From an uncultured Bacilli bacterium (GTDB lineage: Bacteria > Bacillota_I > Bacilli_A > RF39 > UBA660): DNA of 7,619 nucleotides. Location of the stretch: positions 1 to 7,619 of the forward strand of contig CAKPJE010000050.1 of assembly GCA_934162555.1 (NCBI GenBank), in the 5' to 3' direction. A program made the translations under genes and the position numbers. The notes below the pieces were generated by a model that saw nothing but the letters and a program-made list of their open reading frames with translations, was not told where the DNA came from and made no database searches. Position 1 is the first letter of the stretch. Every line of letters begins with the position of its first letter. Positions 1-5,843 of the stretch are shown here, piece after piece.

Positions 1-280
1 CTTTTACATTATCTAAATATAAAATATATTTAAAGGTATAGAAAATTATTTTTATTTTTTCTTCTTTTTCATCTAATATTTCGGTCACTTTTTGTTTTAA
101 ATAGTAATTAATATTTTTTTCTAAATTCTTTGTTTTTTGATCTATATTATAGTATCTAATGTTTATATATGTTTCAACTAAACTTTCTACTATTTCTTTA
201 TCATAATATTTTTCTAGGATTAGTTTTAAATATTTAAGTATATTTTTTTTAGAAAATTCTATATATTCTTCTACTACCAT
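1..280 (-). CDS. N-terminal part of an unrecognised Lys/Glu/Tyr-rich protein, cut by the window edge
   Basis: An open frame begins with ATG at 280 and runs off the left edge after 93 codons with no stop. I read it directly from the reverse complement; it starts MVVEEYIEFSKKN. The protein is rich in Lys, Glu, Tyr and Ile, has no signal peptide or membrane segment in the visible part, and looks mostly alpha-helical, so it is probably cytoplasmic. Its start is well supported. An AGGTGA Shine-Dalgarno sequence, partly formed by the TAG stop of the preceding gene, lies 4 bases upstream, and only 8 bases separate the two genes. It is therefore very likely the third gene of the operon with the signal-peptidase-like protein and the 303-residue surface protein. 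I do not recognise the family and offer no function. That the frame is a real gene is fairly certain from the ribosome binding site, the tight spacing and the uninterrupted frame. Confidence 0.75.
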   Translation of the reverse strand, partial: MVVEEYIEFSKKNILKYLKLILEKYYDKEIVESLVETYINIRYYNIDQKTKNLEKNINYYLKQKVTEILDEKEEKIKIIFYTFKYILYLDNVK

Positions 281-288
281 TTTTTCAC

Positions 289-1200
289 CTACTCTGTATA
301 ACTAAATTCTATAATTGAATCGTCATTTATTATTGGATATGTATAATTTTTACTTGTATCTGCTTTATAAAATTTAACAACTTCACTTGATTCTGAGTCC
401 ATGTTAAAGGTTATACTGTTTATGTAATCATATCCGTCTATATTAATTGTTGTATAATTTATTTTTTTTAGATAAATACTATTTGTCATATCTAATATAA
501 CTTTATTGGGATCGAAAGTTAGAGTTATTTGTGCGGATAAACATTTATTTTTATTTTCTTCACTTAAGGAAATATATGTTGTTCTATCTATTCTATCGTT
601 TATTGAATAGTTATCAAATGCTTCTTTTACTAAATAAAAATCTTTGGTATTTGTTATATTGAAATTTAGATATGTTCTTAATGATTCATCATCTATTTTA
701 TAATATAATCCACTTTTACCTACTTTTAATATAAATCTACCACTTATTGTTTTTTTATATGGACTTGTACTTTTTACGGTTATTTCCATAAAGGCTTCAT
801 CACCATCTTTAAATGTTGTATTGGGTGTTATTAGGGCATTAAAAGTATTTGTTTCAGCATCTGTATATAAAATCCCACCTGTACTATTTGTTTCACATAT
901 TACATTACTTGAACAAACATAGCTTATTTCATATGTTATATCACTACTTGCATGTACTAAGTTGTTTTTTCTGTTGTTTAGATTTATGGTTATTGGATAT
1001 GGATCTGCAGCGGACCAGTTATCAACTTGATAAATTGACCTATTGGGTGTTAGTTTATCACTGCTGAAATAAAAACTTTTTGTTGCTAGATAAGAGTCTC
1101 TTAAACCATTATATATATATCTTCCATAAGTTATCATTATTGTTGATACAATTATTACTAAACATATTATTATATATATTAATTTTTTCTTTGATTTCAT
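289..1200 (-). CDS. Membrane-anchored extracellular protein of unknown function (303 aa)
   Basis: I do not recognise a named family. The protein has a short basic N-terminus (MKSKKK), one hydrophobic segment at about residues 7-26, then TYGRYIY and about 275 hydrophilic residues rich in Thr, Ser, Asn and Tyr, typical of beta-sheet surface proteins. No Ala-x-Ala signal peptidase site and no lipobox (L-x-x-C) follow the hydrophobic segment, so it is probably an N-terminally anchored, outward-facing ectodomain. Two lobes are suggested. Residues 60-162 look like an Ig-like or TasA/CalY-like beta sandwich ending in a basic FILKVGK segment. Residues 165-303 form a second beta-rich part. Cys96 and Cys102 are close enough to form a disulfide; Cys220 is unpaired. 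The ATG overlaps the TGA stop of the signal-peptidase-like gene (ATGA), so the two are translationally coupled, and a gene starts 8 bases after its TAG. A role as a surface-fibre or envelope component is inference only. Confidence 0.85.
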   Translation of the reverse strand: MKSKKKLIYIIICLVIIVSTIMITYGRYIYNGLRDSYLATKSFYFSSDKLTPNRSIYQVDNWSAADPYPITINLNNRKNNLVHASSDITYEISYVCSSNVICETNSTGGILYTDAETNTFNALITPNTTFKDGDEAFMEITVKSTSPYKKTISGRFILKVGKSGLYYKIDDESLRTYLNFNITNTKDFYLVKEAFDNYSINDRIDRTTYISLSEENKNKCLSAQITLTFDPNKVILDMTNSIYLKKINYTTINIDGYDYINSITFNMDSESSEVVKFYKADTSKNYTYPIINDDSIIEFSYTE

Positions 1201-1676
1201 TTTTTACCTATTTCTTTTGTGATTGCGAATATTTCATAAACGAATGCAGCAAACATTGGGAGAATTATTATAAATAAATAGCCCCATGTAGATACTAAGA
1301 TATTGTGAATTGTTCCTAGACAAGGAAATGATTTGATATTTTTTTCTGTTCCTAATATATTATCTTTTGAAATAATTTTATCATTTTCTAATACTATATT
1401 TCCATTTTCTATTTTTTTAATAGAGGATGATTTTATTGATACTTTTGAAGAATATATTTCATAGTATACTACATTATCTTTTACTTCTATATCCTCATTT
1501 TTTTTAATTATTAATAAATCACTTTTTTTATATAGTGAATCATCATTTAGTGTTACTATATAACTATTTTTATATTCAATAATATTGTATTTATTGTATG
1601 ATAATAATTCATGAGTTATTATTATTGCTACTAAAAAATAAATTATGAATAAAATGGTTCCCAATCTTTTTTTCAT
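1197..1676 (-). CDS. Signal peptidase I-like (SipW-type) membrane protein, apparently lacking catalytic residues
   Basis: The 159-residue protein has the layout of an ER/SipW-type signal peptidase I. There is an N-terminal membrane segment (about 7-24), an extracytoplasmic beta domain (30-118), and a C-terminal membrane segment (about 130-150) ending in charged residues. Recognisable pieces occur in family order: DLLIIKKNEDIEVKDNVVYYE (53-73) matches the usual GDLVIVKK...DIKVGDVITY stretch, KDNILGTE (104-111) matches the eniiGkv strand, and FPCLGTIHNIL (117-127) matches iPylGyi. The catalytic box normally just before the first piece, S-x-M-x-P with the nucleophilic serine, reads TLNDDSLYK here. 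The T-H-R histidine box reads IKSSSIKK, and the expected GDxN aspartate box is LENDK. It is therefore probably an inactive relative, or very diverged. It starts an operon from its own promoter, with AAGGTGAT upstream of the ATG, and overlaps the surface-protein gene by 4 bases. A role in anchoring or presenting that protein is inference. Confidence 0.75.
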   Translation of the reverse strand: MKKRLGTILFIIYFLVAIIITHELLSYNKYNIIEYKNSYIVTLNDDSLYKKSDLLIIKKNEDIEVKDNVVYYEIYSSKVSIKSSSIKKIENGNIVLENDKIISKDNILGTEKNIKSFPCLGTIHNILVSTWGYLFIIILPMFAAFVYEIFAITKEIGKK

Positions 1677-1679
1677 ATC

Positions 1680-1687
1680 ATCACCTT
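1680..1687 (-). promoter_or_regulatory. Shine-Dalgarno site AAGGTGAT of the signal-peptidase-like gene
   Basis: AAGGTGAT pairs with the TCACCT part of a standard 16S rRNA 3' end and lies 3 bases before the ATG at 1676. The AGGTG form recurs before whiA and before the gene at 280. Confidence 0.65.
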
Positions 1688-1691
1688 AATA

Positions 1692-1721
1692 AGTATATCA
1701 TAAATTGTCGTTCTATGTAAA
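1692..1721 (-). promoter_or_regulatory. Sigma-A-like promoter of the left operon
   Basis: On the minus strand, TTTACA (1716-1721) and TATACT (1692-1697) are separated by 18 bases, and a TGA just before the -10 gives an extended -10. The -35 matches the consensus at five of six positions. The expected start of transcription, near 1685, would leave only about 9 bases before the ATG and would begin inside the Shine-Dalgarno sequence. The overlapping TATGAT at 1697-1702 may therefore be the true -10, with a poor -35. Confidence 0.5.
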
Positions 1722-1727
1722 TGATAT
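1695..1727. repeat. Inverted repeat flanking the promoter spacer, possible operator
   Basis: ATATCAT (1695-1701) and ATGATAT (1721-1727) are perfect 7-base inverted arms, 19 bases apart, overlapping the -10 and the -35 of the left operon. The position suits a dimeric regulator, but such AT-only arms also arise easily by chance at this base composition. Confidence 0.25.
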
Positions 1728-1739
1728 TTTGTCATAAGA

Positions 1740-1764
1740 AAAAGGAAAAAATTGTTTTCCTTTT
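1740..1764 (-). terminator. Hairpin terminator at the end of the ABC transporter operon
   Basis: AAAAGGAAAA and TTTTCCTTTT form a perfect 10-base stem around a 5-base loop. On the transcript the ascending arm begins within the permease TAA stop codon (1763-1765), and the descending arm ends in TTTT and continues as TCTTA. The stem has only two G-C pairs and the U tract is short, so it is a modest intrinsic terminator. Its position between one operon's stop and the next operon's promoter supports the role. I see no plus-strand gene that would need it in the other direction. Confidence 0.55.
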
Positions 1765-4177
1765 AAATTGCTTTTTTTCTTATACTATCTATAATGTTTT
1801 TATTCTTAATTTTATTTTGAGCATATAAAGATATTAATTCAATAATTAGTATCAGTCCTAATAATGCATATATATAGATATCTACTGGGAATGGCAATAT
1901 TTTTTCACTATTTGTTATTAATTTTGAAAACAATATTTGTGCTATTACAAATATAGTGGATATAATTGTTCCTGAATATATTGTTTTTAAACATAAAAAT
2001 AGTATTTCTAATTTTAACATTTTATTTAATCCTTTTTTTGATAGTCCTATACTCCTTAAAATCGCAAATTCTGTTTCTCTTAAAGATAAATTTGTATTTA
2101 AAGTATTTATTATATTTGTTAAACTTATAATAATTGTAAATGTTACAAAGGAATATAAAACTAATTTATAGGCAAATAATTGTTTTCTTTCTTTGTATTC
2201 ATTAATTGCATTATTTGTATAATACAATGTTTCTTCATTTTCATCTCTAATATCTTGAATTTTTGAATCCAACTGCATAAAATTTTTACTATCAATATTT
2301 ATGTAATAATCATTTCCCATACTCATTTGTTGATTTTTTAAAATATAATTTTTATAGATTGTTTCATACTCTGATAGTGGCAAAATAATTGCCGTTTCAT
2401 ACATAGTTTTATCATATGTTTTATTTACTAATTTTATATTTTTAAATGTATAATAGCATTCTTTTTCATTGCACAAACTTAGTTCTTCTAAGTTATTATA
2501 TTTGGCTATTTTATATTCTTTTTCTTCTTTAGTTATTGTTTGAATGTTATACAATATAGTTTCATTTTTAATACCTAATTTTTTTGCATATTTTGCATAA
2601 CTTGAATCATCTAAACCTATTATTTTTATTGTCATATTATTTAATCTATCTTGATATTTATTAAGTGCTTCTTTTGTTAATGATTCTTCATTCATTCTTG
2701 TATTTAAATATGAAATTTTAGTAACATTAATTTTATCAATATATGGCATATTTTCAATTGTTTCTAGTATTTCTTTTTGATTTTTGCTTTCTAGTAAATT
2801 AATTGTTATATCTGATTCAGTTGTGTAATCTTCCATTTGTAATATACCAATTTTACAAAATGTTGCTAGTACTATAAACAAAATCATACTTATAGTTAAT
2901 GATTCTGTTGTTACTTTGAATTTTGAGTTATTCCTTTTAATATTTTTATAAGCAAGCTCACCTTCATAACCAAAATATTTTTTTATTTTAGGGTAATTTT
3001 CTTGAGTTTTTAATATATTGTTTTCTTTTACTAGCTTTATTGGTGATACCATACTTGCTTCTTTTGCTGGCTTTAAACCTGAAATAATTATTGTCGCTAC
3101 TATAAATATTAATGATATTATATTAAATGGTAAATAAAATGATATTTTATATGGGCTTTCAATAATTTCTTTTAAAATCTTGTTGACAAGATTTATAATA
3201 ATTGATGTCATTCTTAAAGATATGATTATTCCTATTGGGATGGCAATTAAACTTAAAATGATTATTTCTAAAAATATCATTTGTATTATTTGTTTTTTAC
3301 TTGTTCCTATACTTCTTAAAACTCCAAAGTACTGTTTTCTTTCTGATAGTGAGATCAAGAAAGCATTTCTAATTGTTAAAGCACAGAATGTACTTATTAT
3401 TGTCAATAAAGCTATAAACATTAAATATATTCCAAATTGATTCTTGTTGTTTGAATATTGATACATTGCATTTAATAATGCATCATTTATTTTTACATTT
3501 TCGTAGATTCTTTCATTACTAACAGAATATTTTAAATTTAATTCATCAGCTGTTTTATATATTTTATTATATATATTTATAATGCTTTTATATTTTGTAA
3601 TATAGTCCACTTTGTTTATCTCTTTTGGTTTATTTTTTGTTATAATTGAATACTCTGCATAACTAAAACCATTTGAATGCAAATGTTCATATCTTGGTTC
3701 GAGTCCTACCCTATCTATGTCATAAATTCCTACTATTTCATAATCATCTATTTTATCATTAATGTCCAATTTTTTTATTTGGGCAAGTTCTTGTGGTATA
3801 ATTATTTCATTTTGATTGCTAGGATATGTTCCTTTAACAATACTAAAATATTCATCAATATTATTTTCAAGTGCTTTTATATAAATTATATAATTGTTTT
3901 CTTTTATTTGTTTAAGTTCATATAAAGTGATTACTTCTTGTATTTGAGGATTATTTTTTAATTTTTCATAATCATTTTGTTGGAGATTTTTATAGATTGC
4001 ATGATTTTTTCCATAATATTTATATGCATATTCAATTTTATACTTTCTTATTGTACAAAATGCTAATGACATACTAAAAATCAACGTAGTACCTAATATT
4101 ATTCCTAATATAATAGCAAATGACTTTTTTTTATTTCTTTTAAGATAATTTAGTGTTAATAAGTTAATTGCTTTCAT
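1763..4177 (-). CDS. ABC transporter permease with two FtsX/MacB modules (804 aa)
   Basis: This is the membrane subunit of an ABC exporter or mechanotransmission-type transporter, powered by the ATPase encoded just upstream. It has two successive FtsX-like modules. Module 1 has a membrane segment at about 19-41, an extracellular domain at 42-245, and three segments around 248-270, 298-320 and 348-367. Module 2 has a segment at about 424-445, an extracellular domain at 446-668, and three segments around 670-692, 722-748 and 766-786. The hallmark cytoplasmic turn after the second segment of each module is duplicated: FGVLRSIGTSKKQ (284-296) and FAILRSIGLSKKG (704-716). Extracellular domain 2 carries Cys569 and Cys574, a possible disulfide. 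The ATG overlaps the ATPase stop by 14 bases, with a modest GAGATGAT ribosome site. The protein has no Trp. Relatives handle lipids, lipoproteins, peptides or cell-wall antibiotics; the substrate cannot be told here. The fold is certain, the role is not. Confidence 0.92.
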   Translation of the reverse strand: MKAINLLTLNYLKRNKKKSFAIILGIILGTTLIFSMSLAFCTIRKYKIEYAYKYYGKNHAIYKNLQQNDYEKLKNNPQIQEVITLYELKQIKENNYIIYIKALENNIDEYFSIVKGTYPSNQNEIIIPQELAQIKKLDINDKIDDYEIVGIYDIDRVGLEPRYEHLHSNGFSYAEYSIITKNKPKEINKVDYITKYKSIINIYNKIYKTADELNLKYSVSNERIYENVKINDALLNAMYQYSNNKNQFGIYLMFIALLTIISTFCALTIRNAFLISLSERKQYFGVLRSIGTSKKQIIQMIFLEIIILSLIAIPIGIIISLRMTSIIINLVNKILKEIIESPYKISFYLPFNIISLIFIVATIIISGLKPAKEASMVSPIKLVKENNILKTQENYPKIKKYFGYEGELAYKNIKRNNSKFKVTTESLTISMILFIVLATFCKIGILQMEDYTTESDITINLLESKNQKEILETIENMPYIDKINVTKISYLNTRMNEESLTKEALNKYQDRLNNMTIKIIGLDDSSYAKYAKKLGIKNETILYNIQTITKEEKEYKIAKYNNLEELSLCNEKECYYTFKNIKLVNKTYDKTMYETAIILPLSEYETIYKNYILKNQQMSMGNDYYINIDSKNFMQLDSKIQDIRDENEETLYYTNNAINEYKERKQLFAYKLVLYSFVTFTIIISLTNIINTLNTNLSLRETEFAILRSIGLSKKGLNKMLKLEILFLCLKTIYSGTIISTIFVIAQILFSKLITNSEKILPFPVDIYIYALLGLILIIELISLYAQNKIKNKNIIDSIRKKAI

Positions 4178-4856
4178 TTTTTATCATCTCATCTTTTATT
4201 ATTTTTCCATCTTTAATTGTAATAACTCTTTGAGCATAATGAGCAATTTTGTCATCATGTGTTACAATGATTATTGTTTGATTGTATCTTTTGTTAGCTT
4301 CTAATAGAAGTTTCATTATTTCTATACTATTTTTGCTATCAAGGTTACCAGTTGGTTCATCTGCTAATAATACTAATGGTTTTGATAATAAACTTCTACC
4401 TATAGATACCCTTTGTTGTTCACCACCTGAGAGTTCATTTGGGATATGATTTGTTCTATTTTCTAGTCCTAACATTTTAATAAGTTCATTTAAATATTTT
4501 TCATCATATTTTTCATTTCCTAAAAGAGTAGGTAACAAAATATTTTCTTTAACATTTAAAGTTGGTATTAAGTTATAAAACTGATAAATTATATTTATTT
4601 TTTTTCTTCTTAATTCTGACATTTCTTCATCAGCTAAGGAATATATGTTTTTACCTTCTAATATTACTTCACCACTTGTAGGATTATCTACACCACCCAG
4701 CATGTGAAGAAGAGTCGATTTACCTGAGCCAGATGAACCTATTATTGCTACAAATTCTCCTGCCTTAATTTCTAAATCAATATTATCAACTGCTTTAACA
4801 ATATTTTCACCTGACTCATAATATTTACATAATTTTTTCGTCTTTAATATACTCAT
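4164..4856 (-). CDS. ABC transporter ATP-binding protein, LolD/MacB-type
   Basis: A cytoplasmic ATPase that drives the FtsX-type permease encoded next. Numbered from the chosen start (230 residues), it has Walker A GSSGSGKST (40-48), a Q-loop with YQFYNLIPTL (91-100), signature LSGGEQQR (142-149), Walker B LVLLADEPTGNLD (161-173) with the catalytic Glu, and the H-loop VTHD (198-201). The GNLD after the Walker B and the FYNLIPTL element are typical of the LolD/MacB/FtsE group. The frame can be opened further upstream at 4868, but I prefer the ATG at 4856. GAGG lies 6 bases before it, the protein then begins MSILKTKKL like its relatives, and the promoter would leave the 4868 start with a leader of only about 9 bases. 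The end overlaps the permease start by 14 bases, so the pair is translationally coupled. The substrate is unknown. Confidence 0.95.
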   Translation of the reverse strand: MSILKTKKLCKYYESGENIVKAVDNIDLEIKAGEFVAIIGSSGSGKSTLLHMLGGVDNPTSGEVILEGKNIYSLADEEMSELRRKKINIIYQFYNLIPTLNVKENILLPTLLGNEKYDEKYLNELIKMLGLENRTNHIPNELSGGEQQRVSIGRSLLSKPLVLLADEPTGNLDSKNSIEIMKLLLEANKRYNQTIIIVTHDDKIAHYAQRVITIKDGKIIKDEMIKNESN

Positions 4857-4862
4857 ATCTTT

Positions 4863-4866
4863 CCTC
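4863..4866 (-). promoter_or_regulatory. Ribosome binding site GAGG that decides the ATPase start
   Basis: GAGG, within TGAGGAAAGATATG, is spaced 6 bases from the ATG at 4856. The competing ATG at 4868 has AAGGA only about 2 bases away, which is too close. This favours the 230-residue product. Confidence 0.5.
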
Positions 4867-4883
4867 ATTTTCCTTACTCTTTC

Positions 4884-4912
4884 ATTATAGGTTATTTTAT
4901 TTTATTCTTCAA
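4884..4912 (-). promoter_or_regulatory. Sigma-A-like promoter of the ABC transporter operon
   Basis: TTGAAG (4907-4912) and a perfect TATAAT (4884-4889) lie 17 bases apart in the 77-base gap between whiA and the ATPase start. The predicted transcription start near 4877 leaves a leader of about 21 bases before the ATG at 4856, with no room for a riboswitch. I see no convincing terminator in the gap, so some read-through from whiA is possible. Confidence 0.65.
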
Positions 4913-4933
4913 TAGAATATTAAAAAATAAACT

Positions 4934-5842
4934 TTATTGATTGCTTATTTTCTGACCTAATTCTTTTATTTTTCTTAATCTATGATATATACCAGATTTT
5001 GTTAATTTTGTACTTGTTTCAATACTTATTATTTCACTTAATTCTTGTAACGAACTTTCAGGATACTTTAGGCGATATGTTGCAATTAATTTATCTTTTT
5101 CATCTAATAAATCAAACATATCTTTTTCTTTTAATTTTTCAATTATTTTAACTTCATTTTGAGCAGACTGAATCATTTTTTCAACATTTGCTTGTTCACA
5201 GTTATTTAATCTATTTGTCATATTTTTATGATCCCTATATATCCTTATATCTTCGTAATATAGTAAAGCATTACTTGCACTTATTAATCTTAGAAAATCA
5301 CTTATTTTTTCTGATCCTTTGATATATACCATATATCTACTTTCCCTTTGTAGAATTTTACTTCCCAAATTATATTTATTTAATAATTCATTTATTTGAT
5401 TTGCTTTTTCTTTAGTTGATACTAAAAACTCTAAATGATATCTTGATTTTTTGGGATCATTTATACTTCCACAACCCAAAAATATTCCTCTTAAATATGC
5501 CCTTAATGTTTCTTCGTCATCATATATATATTTACTAGTTATATTGTTTTCTATTCCTAATGTTTCTAGGATATTATCAACGTTTTTAGTTATTTCTAAT
5601 ATGTATAAATATTTTTTTTGAAAATTAAATCCTTTTCTTACTGTTATTTTTACATTTATATCAAATATTTGTTTTATTGTATAAAATATTTTACGTGCGA
5701 CTGATGCATTTTCAGTCGTTATTTTTATCGTTGTATCAATTTCTGCCGTTGTTGTTATAAGCGCGGATAATTCGGCTATATTTTCTGCTTCAGTAAAATC
5801 TAATTTACTTACTTCATTTTTAACTTCTGATGTAAATGACAT
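4934..5842 (-). CDS. whiA: DNA-binding regulator WhiA
   Basis: WhiA is a conserved Gram-positive DNA-binding protein. It controls sporulation in Streptomyces and affects cell division and chromosome segregation in Bacillus. The 302 residues are close to the family's usual 310-320. The N-terminus MSFTSEVKNEVSKL is the standard opening. The LAGLIDADG-like fold is marked by LRGIFLGCGSINDP (117-130) and YHLEF (135-139), where relatives have LRGxFLxxGSxxDP. The Asn/Cys-rich linker RLNNCEQANVEK (211-222) and the C-terminal helix-turn-helix (about 262-293, PESSLQELSE to SGIYHRLRKI) are also present. The helix-turn-helix appears to carry a few extra residues (ETSTKLTKSG) before the recognition helix. 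The homing-endonuclease relatives' catalytic acids are not expected in WhiA. The ATG lies 1 base after the trxB stop, with AGGTG 5 bases upstream inside the trxB end, so it is translated with trxB. The usual neighbours rapZ and yvcK are absent here. Confidence 0.96.
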   Translation of the reverse strand: MSFTSEVKNEVSKLDFTEAENIAELSALITTTAEIDTTIKITTENASVARKIFYTIKQIFDINVKITVRKGFNFQKKYLYILEITKNVDNILETLGIENNITSKYIYDDEETLRAYLRGIFLGCGSINDPKKSRYHLEFLVSTKEKANQINELLNKYNLGSKILQRESRYMVYIKGSEKISDFLRLISASNALLYYEDIRIYRDHKNMTNRLNNCEQANVEKMIQSAQNEVKIIEKLKEKDMFDLLDEKDKLIATYRLKYPESSLQELSEIISIETSTKLTKSGIYHRLRKIKELGQKISNQ

Positions 5843-5843
5843 A

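Noticed and set aside
849..1277. Plus-strand open frames of 65-72 codons
   Set aside because: They lie antisense to the surface-protein and signal-peptidase-like genes. They encode Leu/His/Tyr-rich strings typical of the reverse strand of AT-rich genes, and have no ribosome binding site.
1197..1676. Naming the 159-residue protein sipW or lepB
   Set aside because: The catalytic serine box and histidine/lysine box cannot be found, so an enzyme name would overstate the evidence.
1677..1762. A riboswitch or small RNA in the largest intergenic gap
   Set aside because: The gap is only about 86 bases and is accounted for by the terminator, promoter and ribosome binding site.
1956..3925. Several plus-strand open frames of 71-86 codons
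   Set aside because: They are antisense to a well-supported 804-residue permease, have low-complexity Ile/Phe/Leu composition and no family motifs.
4869..4933. A terminator after whiA (TATTC...GAATA hairpin)
   Set aside because: The stem is only 5 A/T-rich pairs with no U tract, and its bases overlap the -35 region of the ABC promoter.
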